53,801 bases of DNA from the NCBI GenBank assembly GCA_022843945.1, contig JALHMR010000035.1, positions 1-53,801 on the forward strand, written 5' to 3'. This document shows positions 48,394-53,801 of this stretch, in pieces. The notes under the pieces are model-generated. The model was given only the letters and a program-made list of their open reading frames with translations, ran no database searches and had not been told where the DNA came from. The position numbers and the translations under genes are program-made. Each line of letters begins with the position of its first letter. Positions within the stretch are counted from its first letter, which is position 1. This DNA comes from Rhodospirillaceae bacterium. GTDB taxonomy: Bacteria; Pseudomonadota; Alphaproteobacteria; CACIAM-22H2.

Positions 48394-48876
48394 TCAGTTG
48401 AGCTTCGCCGGCAGCTCCTTGATGGCGCTGTCGATCAGCGCATCCTGCCGCCCGGCGTCGAGATTCTCGGTCAGGATCTTGCGCGTCGCCTGCATGGCGA
48501 GATCGACTGCCGCGGCGCGCACGTCGGTCAGCGCCTGCGCCTCGGCCTGCGCGATGCGCTGCAGGGCGAGCTGCTCGCGGCGCTTGAGCGAGGTCTCGAG
48601 ATCCGCCGCCGCCTGCTTGGACAGCGCCTCGGCCTCGGCCCTGGCCGCGGCGATGATCGCCTCGGCGTCCTTGAGCGCGTCGCGCTGCTTCTTCTGATAT
48701 TCGGCAAGCAGTGCCTGGGCTTCCTCGCGCAGCTTGGCGGCCTTGTCGAGGTCACTGCGGATCTTCTCCGCCCGCTCGTCGAGCATCTGCGCGATCATCC
48801 GCCCAGCCGGCTTCCACACCAGCGCCACGAAGATGACGAAGGCGACGAGGACCCAGAATGTGGGATCAGACAACAT
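48394..48876 (-). CDS. atpF: ATP synthase F0 subunit b
   Basis: A 160-aa stalk protein: one N-terminal transmembrane helix (DPTFWVLVAFVIFVALVWKP) and a long charged helix (LDERAEKIRSDLDKAAKLREEAQALL onward) that dimerises with b' to hold the F1 head. The start overlaps the b' stop (TGATG). Lack of any F1 gene here agrees with the split atp operons of alphaproteobacteria. Confidence 0.95.
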   Translation of the reverse strand: MLSDPTFWVLVAFVIFVALVWKPAGRMIAQMLDERAEKIRSDLDKAAKLREEAQALLAEYQKKQRDALKDAEAIIAAARAEAEALSKQAAADLETSLKRREQLALQRIAQAEAQALTDVRAAAVDLAMQATRKILTENLDAGRQDALIDSAIKELPAKLN

Positions 48877-49451
48877 CAGCCGCGCTCCTTGGCGGCCGCC
48901 GCGACGGCGGGAGCCGCCTCGGCCGGCGAGATCGTCAGCCCGACGAGGCGCTTGGCCGCGTCGGCGGCGATCTCGGCCGCCACCGCCTGGATCTCGGTCA
49001 TCGCCTTGCCGCGCGCCGTGGCGATGTTGCCCTCGGCCGACTTGATGCGCGCGGCCAGAGCCGCCCCCACTTCCGTCTGCCGGTCGTTGGCTACCTTGGC
49101 CAGCGCCGCCGCCGTGTCGCGGGACACGGAAGCCGCGTTGTTGCGCGCGTCGGCCAGGGCCTTCTCATAGGCGGCGATGATCTTGTCGGTCTCCGCCTTC
49201 AGCGCTGCCGCGCGGTCAAGGTCGCCCTTGATCCGGTCGGCGCGCGCTTCCAGGACCGAGCCGATCTTCGGCAGCACCGCCTTCGCCAGCACCAGGTAAA
49301 GCGCCACGAAGGTGATCAGCAGCCAGACGAGCTGCGGAGCGAAGTCCTTCGGGTTGAGCTGCGGCATGCCGCCGCTGGCGGCGAGCGCCGGCGCCGCCGC
49401 GAGTAGCCCCGCGGCGGCCAAGAGCCCTGCCAGCATCGGCTTGGCGATCAT
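48876..49451 (-). CDS. ATP synthase F0 subunit b'
   Basis: A 191-aa b-type stalk subunit that is distinct from b: the N-terminus MIAKPMLAGLLAAAGLLAAAPALAA is a signal-like extension, then a transmembrane helix in APQLVWLLITFVALYLVLAKAVLPKIG and a long charged helix. Photosynthetic bacteria and alphaproteobacteria pair b with b' as one heterodimeric stalk. The start ATG at 49451 is used. It sits 21 bases after atpE. Confidence 0.93.
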   Translation of the reverse strand: MIAKPMLAGLLAAAGLLAAAPALAASGGMPQLNPKDFAPQLVWLLITFVALYLVLAKAVLPKIGSVLEARADRIKGDLDRAAALKAETDKIIAAYEKALADARNNAASVSRDTAAALAKVANDRQTEVGAALAARIKSAEGNIATARGKAMTEIQAVAAEIAADAAKRLVGLTISPAEAAPAVAAAAKERG

Positions 49452-49471
49452 CGTGTTCGCTGTCCTGAAGC

Positions 49472-49699
49472 TCAGAACACGAACAGGATGAGCATCGCGA
49501 TGACGAGCGCGAAGAGCGCGATGGCTTCGGTGAGCGCGAAGCCGAGCAGCACGTTGCCGAACACCTTCGGCGCGGCGGCCGGGTTGCGCAGGGCGCCGGC
49601 GACGAAGCTGCCGAAGATGTTGCCGATGCCGACACCGACGCCGGCGAGGGCGATGGTGGCGAGGCCGGCACCGATGAGCTTGGCGGCTGCTGGATCCAT
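49472..49699 (-). CDS. atpE: ATP synthase F0 subunit c
   Basis: A 75-aa two-helix proteolipid. The proton-carrying acidic residue is the Glu in [18 protein letters not shown], the loop is ALRNPAA, and helix 1 has the glycine-rich [12 protein letters not shown] packing motif. The Ala/Gly pattern fits a proton-driven ring. AAGGAAC precedes the start. Encoded after atpB in the leftward F0 operon. Confidence 0.97.
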   Translation of the reverse strand: MDPAAAKLIGAGLATIALAGVGVGIGNIFGSFVAGALRNPAAAPKVFGNVLLGFALTEAIALFALVIAMLILFVF

Positions 49700-49761
49700 G
49701 GTGATGTTCCTTTCGAGTGAACTGGAGAGTTGAGGAGAAACGGGCCTGCGCTGCCGCCGTC

Positions 49762-50499
49762 TCAATGATGCAGATGGACCGCGTCGTTGAGATAGAGGCA
49801 GGTGAGGATGGTGAAGACATACGCCTGGAGAAAGGCGATCAGGATCTCGAGGCCGGTGAGCGCCACGACGAAGGCCAGCGGCGCCCAGCCACCGAGCACG
49901 CCGAGCGCGATGACGAAGCCGGCGAAGACCTTGAGCATGGTGTGACCCGCCAGCATGTTGGCGAAGAGCCGGACCGAGAGGCTGACCGGGCGTATGAGAT
50001 AGGAGATGACCTCGATCACCACGAGCAGCGGCAGCAGCGCCTTGGGCACGCCGGCCGGCACGAAGAAACCGAAGAAATGGAGCCCGTGACGGGCGAAGCC
50101 GATCGCCGTGACGCCGATGAACACCACGAAGGCGAGGGCGAAGGTGACGATGATGTGGCTGGTCGGCGTGAACGAATAGGGGATCATGCCCAGCAGGTTG
50201 GCGCCGAGGATGAACATGAACAGCGTGAAGATGAACGGGAAGTACTTCTTGCCCTCGTCGCCCACGTTCTCGCGGATCATGCCGGCGACGAACTCGTAGG
50301 ACATCTCGGCCATCGACTGCAGCCGGCCGGGAACCAGGGCGCGCTGGCGCATCGCCGCCATCATCAGCAGGCTGACCACCAGGAGGGCGAGGACCATCCA
50401 CAGCGCGGAGTTCGTGAAGGAGGCGTCGATGCCGCCGATCTCGACCGGGATCAGGCGCTTGATCTCGAACTGTTCCAGCGGGCTGTGCTGCTCTGCCAC
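49762..50499 (-). CDS. atpB: ATP synthase F0 subunit a
   Basis: A 245-aa subunit with five or six transmembrane helices that provides the proton half-channels. The essential Arg is in [48 protein letters not shown] and the terminal [20 protein letters not shown] are family blocks. [19 protein letters not shown] is the typical alphaproteobacterial N-terminus. Spacing to atpE is 62 bases, to atpI 32. Confidence 0.97.
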   Translation of the reverse strand: MAEQHSPLEQFEIKRLIPVEIGGIDASFTNSALWMVLALLVVSLLMMAAMRQRALVPGRLQSMAEMSYEFVAGMIRENVGDEGKKYFPFIFTLFMFILGANLLGMIPYSFTPTSHIIVTFALAFVVFIGVTAIGFARHGLHFFGFFVPAGVPKALLPLLVVIEVISYLIRPVSLSVRLFANMLAGHTMLKVFAGFVIALGVLGGWAPLAFVVALTGLEILIAFLQAYVFTILTCLYLNDAVHLHH

Positions 50500-50531
50500 G
50501 TCCTGCTTCCTTCAATCGCCCGGCGGCGCTG

Positions 50532-50882
50532 TCAGCCGCCCGGCCTGTCGTTCCGCTCGACGCCTTCCGAATAGGTCCGGATGGCGCGGTAGGCATTGAG
50601 CCCGCCGGCCGCAAACCCCAGAAGGATCAGCGTTACCAGCAGGATCGGCGCCGTTCCCAGCCAGGCATCGAGCCACCAGCCGAGGAACCCACCGACACCC
50701 ACGCCCACGAACATCTCGACCATCACGCGGTAGGCGACGCCCAATTCGCGCTGATTCGATACCCTCGCCGGCGGCTCGGAACCCTTGCGGGCCTCGCGCA
50801 AACGGCCGTCGAGATCGTCGAGCCGTTTCCGGTCGCCGTCCGTAACATCCCGTTGTTTCGAGGGAAAACGGTCGTCGCCCAT
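50532..50882 (-). CDS. atpI: AtpI, ATP synthase assembly protein
   Basis: A 116-aa protein with a polar N-terminus rich in Asp/Arg ([20 protein letters not shown]) and two transmembrane helices, [29 protein letters not shown] and [18 protein letters not shown]. AtpI helps assemble the c-ring and heads the F0 operon. ATG 50882 (MGDDRFPSK) is chosen over an upstream in-frame option at 50930 because it starts a normal alphaproteobacterial AtpI. It has no good Shine-Dalgarno. Confidence 0.88.
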   Translation of the reverse strand: MGDDRFPSKQRDVTDGDRKRLDDLDGRLREARKGSEPPARVSNQRELGVAYRVMVEMFVGVGVGGFLGWWLDAWLGTAPILLVTLILLGFAAGGLNAYRAIRTYSEGVERNDRPGG

Positions 50883-50988
50883 GCGCGCGCACCCGGAATC
50901 GTTATGGAAACGAGGCCCCGAGCGCCTCAAGCGGGGCGCAAAGTACGGGCGGTATGCCCCGCTGTCAAGGACGCGAAGCTAAGGGAAA

Positions 50989-51813
50989 TCAGCGCTTTAA
51001 CGCCGACTCGGGGGCTCTTGCGACGGGCGCCGATTCGCATCGCGGCTGGACGAAGCGGCCGATCTCGCCGGCATTGGTGAAGATCACGGTCACCCGGTCG
51101 CCCATGGTGCTCGACGGCATGATCGCCGGGACGCCCGGCCGGGGGCCCTCGGCGCTCGAATCGGTCTTGAAGCGGACGTTCGATTCCCAGAACTGCACGC
51201 GTTTCCCGTCGCCATGGGTGACGACGTAGGTGTCGCGGCACAGGCTGACGCCGGTGACCTGCCGCTCGGGCGGGATGTCCTTGAGCGGCAGATGCTCGTT
51301 GCTGAGCCGCCCGCCCATACCGGGGACCAGATGGCCGGCCGTGTGGGGTGCCGGCGGGTAACCGTAGTCGCCGCGACCCATCGCCGATTCAAGCGGCAGG
51401 AGGCCGGTGTTGGCGCGCTCGAGCCAGCGGATGAGGATGGCGCGGTCCTTGTCATCCTCGATGGCGCCGTTGTTCATCTGGCTGCCGGGAATGTAGCCGT
51501 GCGGATCCTTGAGCCACTTGTCGAGGGTTTGCGCATTCCAAACGACCTTCGAGGCGCGCAGCGCGGGCGAGTAGCGTTCATAGGCTTCGACGGAGCCGGC
51601 CTGCCGGTTCCAGATGCCGATCAGGGTGGGGCCGGTGTTTCCGCGGCCCGCCTCGATCGAGTGGCAGCGCCGGCAGTTCTGCATGAGCTGCGCGCCGCGC
51701 AAATCGAGAGCCTCGGGACTGAGGCGTTTGTGCCAGTAGTAGGCGCCGCCGCCGGCCGACCCGACCAGCAGCAGGCCCAAGATAGTGAGGCCCATAATAT
51801 GGATGCGTCGCAT
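50989..51813 (-). CDS. Membrane-anchored cytochrome c-like protein
   Basis: A 274-aa protein: an uncleaved-looking N-terminal helix (MGLTILGLLLVGSAGGGAYYW), then a class I heme site CRRCH at residues 47-51 (MQNCRRCHSIEAG) with a later GPTLIGIWNRQAG. The next ~60 residues (SQMNNGAIEDDKDRAILIRWL) match the methionine-ligand end of such a domain. The C-terminal ~110 residues are an unrelated, Pro/Gly-rich region with RQVTGVSLCRDTYVV, of unknown role. It may carry electrons in the periplasm near the oxidase, but no partner is adjacent. Its start is divergent from the 52048 gene. Confidence 0.8.
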   Translation of the reverse strand: MRRIHIMGLTILGLLLVGSAGGGAYYWHKRLSPEALDLRGAQLMQNCRRCHSIEAGRGNTGPTLIGIWNRQAGSVEAYERYSPALRASKVVWNAQTLDKWLKDPHGYIPGSQMNNGAIEDDKDRAILIRWLERANTGLLPLESAMGRGDYGYPPAPHTAGHLVPGMGGRLSNEHLPLKDIPPERQVTGVSLCRDTYVVTHGDGKRVQFWESNVRFKTDSSAEGPRPGVPAIMPSSTMGDRVTVIFTNAGEIGRFVQPRCESAPVARAPESALKR

Positions 51814-52047
51814 TGTGACCCGCCTCGCAACGCACTTGATATGGGTGCGGAAGGAGGATGACGCGTGACCGCCTTGTCCGATTTGCCGAAGCCATCCCGT
51901 TTGGCCAAAAGCGGCCCGAAGGGGGTGGAACGCCTACTCCCAGCAGCCAGAATGCGCCTAATTTGCGGAAAAACCGTGAACACGCTGGCGCGCGGGCAGC
52001 GCAAAAAGCTTACTCAACCTTCGCCGTGAACCGGCGTAGGAGTAACG

Positions 52048-52245
52048 ATGGCTGTCGCTCACAGTGAGAGTGAAACAATGTCCAAGGAAATGACCGAGCA
52101 GAAGCTCGAAGCCCGTCGTGCGTTCCTCGCCAAGGCCGGCAAGTTCGCCATCGCGACGCCGCCGACGGTCGCCATCCTGCTCAGCGCGACCAAGAACAAC
52201 TACGTGAACGCCGCCTCGGGCGTCGTGTGCGGCAACACCCACTAA
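52048..52245 (+). CDS. Small RRxFL-motif protein, unknown function
   Basis: A 65-aa protein. The start has AGGAG 5 bases upstream, so the first ATG is right. It reads MAVAHSESETMSKEMTEQKL, then ARRAFLAKAGKFAIATPPT and VAILLSATKNNYVNAASG, ending VVCGNTH. RRAFL resembles a Tat motif before a weakly hydrophobic stretch, though the region is short and the C-terminal part is small. Similar short RRxFLxxxGKFxxxTPP proteins recur in alphaproteobacteria from memory. Only one Cys is present. Function is unknown. Confidence 0.7.
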   Translation: MAVAHSESETMSKEMTEQKLEARRAFLAKAGKFAIATPPTVAILLSATKNNYVNAASGVVCGNTH

Positions 52246-52292
52246 GCCGCGAGAGCTTCCGGCAGCGCGGGCGCCCGCGTAGGCCGAAAGCC

Positions 52293-52328
52293 GACGGGCC
52301 GGTCTTGCGACCGGCCCGTCTTCTTTTT
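52293..52328 (+). terminator. Strong rho-independent terminator
   Basis: A perfect 12-bp stem (GACGGGCCGGTC arm, 4-base loop TTGC) followed by TTCTTTTT. It ends transcription of the small 52048 gene and stands 20 bases from the smc stop on the other strand. Confidence 0.95.
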
Positions 52329-52348
52329 CAGCGGAGAAACAGGCGGCG

Positions 52349-53801
52349 TTACGCCGTGGCCATCGCCTTTATTCGCTCGGCCTGGCGCAGATCCACTGAG
52401 ACGAGCTGCGAGATGCCGCGTTCGGCCATGGTGACGCCGTAGAGACGGTCCATGCGCGCCATGGTCAGGCGGTGGTGGGTGACGACGATGAAGCGCGTGC
52501 CCGTGGTGCCCGAGATGTGGTCGAGCAGCACGCAGAAGCGATCGACGTTGGCGTCGTCGAGGGGCGCGTCCACCTCGTCCAGGACGCAGATCGGCGCCGG
52601 GTTGGTGAGGAACACGGCGAAGATCAGCGACAGCGCGGTCAGCGCCTGCTCGCCGCCCGAGAGCAGCGACAGGTTCTGCAGCTTCTTGCCCGGCGGGCTG
52701 GCATAGACCTCGAGCCCAGCTTCCAGCGGATCGTCGCGGCGATGAGACTGTTCCGGCTCGGGGGCGGTCGCGGCTGCTGCGGCACCCTCCTGGCCTTCCG
52801 GCGTGCCGGGCGGCGGCGGAGGCGGGGGCGGCATGACCAGCGCCAGGTGCGCGCGCCCGCCGCCGAAGAGCTTCACGAACAGCTCCTGGAAATGCTTGTT
52901 CACCGTCTCGAACGCCACCATCAGGCGTTCGCGGCCCTCGCGGTTGAGGCTGCCGATCCCCTGGCGCAGGCGGGCGATGGCCTGGACGAGGTCGTCCTTC
53001 TCGGCCTGCATCCCGGTGATCTGGCCTTCGAGCTCGGCGGCCTCCTGCTCAGCCATCAGGTTGACCGGACCCATCGTGTCGCGCTCGCGGACCAGGCGCT
53101 CCAGGCGGTTGGCGATCTGCTCCTTGCCCGGCAGCTCATCACCGGGTTCCAGCCCGCCGATGGCCAGGGTCTCATCCGGGGCGGCGTCGAGGCGCTCGCG
53201 GATGCGGTTGGTCAGCTCCTGGATGTCGTGCTCGGCCTGCTGCAGCGTGCCTTCGCAGCGCACGCGCTCTTCGCGGGCCGTGCCGTGCTCGGCCTCGACG
53301 GCCTTGAGGGCGCGGTCGGCCTCGGCCACGGAGGTTTCGGCGGCGGCCAGGCGGTCGGCGTCCTGCTGCCGCGCGGCTTCGGCTTCCTGCAGTCTGTCGA
53401 GCAGGGCGGCGCGCTCGGTGGCGATCTCGGCGGGGCGGGCGGCCAGGCGGTCGCGCTCCTCGGTGGTCTCCGCCTCGCGCTGCACCAGCAGCTCGAGCTG
53501 GCGGCGGGCGGCGTCGAGACGGCCGGCCCAGGCCGTGGATTCGCTGGCGATGTCGGCGCGCCGGCGGGTGCGACTCTCGGCCTCGCGGGTCAGGCGGTCT
53601 TGAGTAGCCTCCAGCTCGGCGAGCCGCGTGCGGCGACGGCCCAGCTCGGCGCGGTCCTCGACCAGTCTGTCGCGGGCGGCGGTCGGATCGGGCATCTCGG
53701 CCAGCCGCGTGGTGGCGGCGGCGAGGCGCGTCTGGTGGTCGTTGAGGTCGGTCTGCAGGCGCTCGATCTGCTCGGCGAGGCCGGCCACGCGCGCGGCTTC
53801 G
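52349..53801 (-). CDS. smc: SMC chromosome segregation ATPase, C-terminal part
   Basis: About 483 residues are in the window and no start is reached, so the gene continues past 53801. The N-terminal portion seen is coiled coil (KLDEL-type heptads, Ala/Glu/Arg-rich), then the hinge-distal coil, then the C-terminal ATPase lobe: LSLLSGGEQALTALSLIFAVF is the signature motif and PAPICVLDEVDAPLDDANVDRF the Walker B. The lobe is interrupted by a proline run (PPPPPPPG) and an Ala/Glu/Pro-rich insert of roughly 35 residues between GRAHLALVM and DPLEAGLEV. SMC condenses and segregates the chromosome with ScpAB. Confidence 0.93.
   Translation of the reverse strand, partial: EAARVAGLAEQIERLQTDLNDHQTRLAAATTRLAEMPDPTAARDRLVEDRAELGRRRTRLAELEATQDRLTREAESRTRRRADIASESTAWAGRLDAARRQLELLVQREAETTEERDRLAARPAEIATERAALLDRLQEAEAARQQDADRLAAAETSVAEADRALKAVEAEHGTAREERVRCEGTLQQAEHDIQELTNRIRERLDAAPDETLAIGGLEPGDELPGKEQIANRLERLVRERDTMGPVNLMAEQEAAELEGQITGMQAEKDDLVQAIARLRQGIGSLNREGRERLMVAFETVNKHFQELFVKLFGGGRAHLALVMPPPPPPPPGTPEGQEGAAAAATAPEPEQSHRRDDPLEAGLEVYASPPGKKLQNLSLLSGGEQALTALSLIFAVFLTNPAPICVLDEVDAPLDDANVDRFCVLLDHISGTTGTRFIVVTHHRLTMARMDRLYGVTMAERGISQLVSVDLRQAERIKAMATA

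Overview
The window looks like a chromosomal segment of a high-GC alphaproteobacterium, probably of the Rhodospirillales type. The signs are an aa3 cytochrome oxidase cluster with ctaB, a tiny CoxF-like gene, ctaG, coxC, a DUF983 gene and SURF1; a split ATP synthase stalk (b and b'); a DUF4170 gene; an APH-fold homoserine kinase; and ubiA, rsmE and gshA grouped together. Assignment below class level is inference. Most of the window is ordinary housekeeping DNA, densely packed, with many 1-20 base gene overlaps.

Layout. 1-7.3 kb: the 5' end of rnhB, a phasin-like gene, a leftward unit pit-ubiD-pmbA, an FkbM methyltransferase and a ZntB/CorA transporter. 7.4-11.4 kb: a gene-poor, less GC-rich accessory stretch with a possible 2OG-Fe(II) oxygenase, an array of small hairpins in three ~42-base repeats, a small hydrophobic ORF, a four-helix membrane protein, an uncharacterised 219-aa protein and a frameshifted antibiotic-monooxygenase gene behind a near-perfect sigma70 promoter. 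11.4-13.9 kb: a Cys-rich YkgJ-like gene divergent from a Tat-exported multicopper oxidase whose promoter looks like a CueR target; then DUF4170. 13.9-19.4 kb: methyltransferase, ubiA, rsmE, gshA, two tandem Lys-rich exported small proteins, uppP. 19.4-24.2 kb: DUF488, amn, tldD and divergent DUF3422.

24.4-35 kb: rightward cytochrome c oxidase operon (coxB, coxA, ctaB, coxF, ctaG, coxC, DUF983, SURF1) running into an M32 carboxypeptidase, thrC and an M16 peptidase. 35-43 kb: yqgE, a DsbD/ScsB-type reductase, two tandem Prx5 peroxiredoxins, then leftward ispH-thrB-SIMPL-rnhA, a double CDGSH protein and a lipoprotein. 43-48 kb: tandem glycine riboswitch and gcvT-gcvH-gcvPA-gcvPB, then a CBS-domain protein. 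48-51 kb: leftward F0 operon atpI-atpB-atpE-atpF'-atpF. 51-53.8 kb: a membrane-anchored cytochrome c, a 65-aa protein with an RRxFL motif, and the C-terminal part of smc, cut by the window edge.

How it fits together: the segment covers respiration (oxidase assembly, F0, ubiquinone synthesis by UbiA and UbiD), redox and copper handling (Prx5, GshA, DsbD/ScsB, multicopper oxidase), one-carbon metabolism under glycine control, and threonine synthesis (thrB, thrC). No CRISPR array, tRNA, rRNA, transposase or integrase was recognised. The best candidates for something new are the hairpin array with its small ORF near 8.2-8.7 kb, the duplicated Lys-rich exported protein cassette near 17.7-18.5 kb, the CueR-type promoter that appears to give a leaderless mRNA at 12.15 kb, and the 65-aa RRxFL protein at 52.05 kb.
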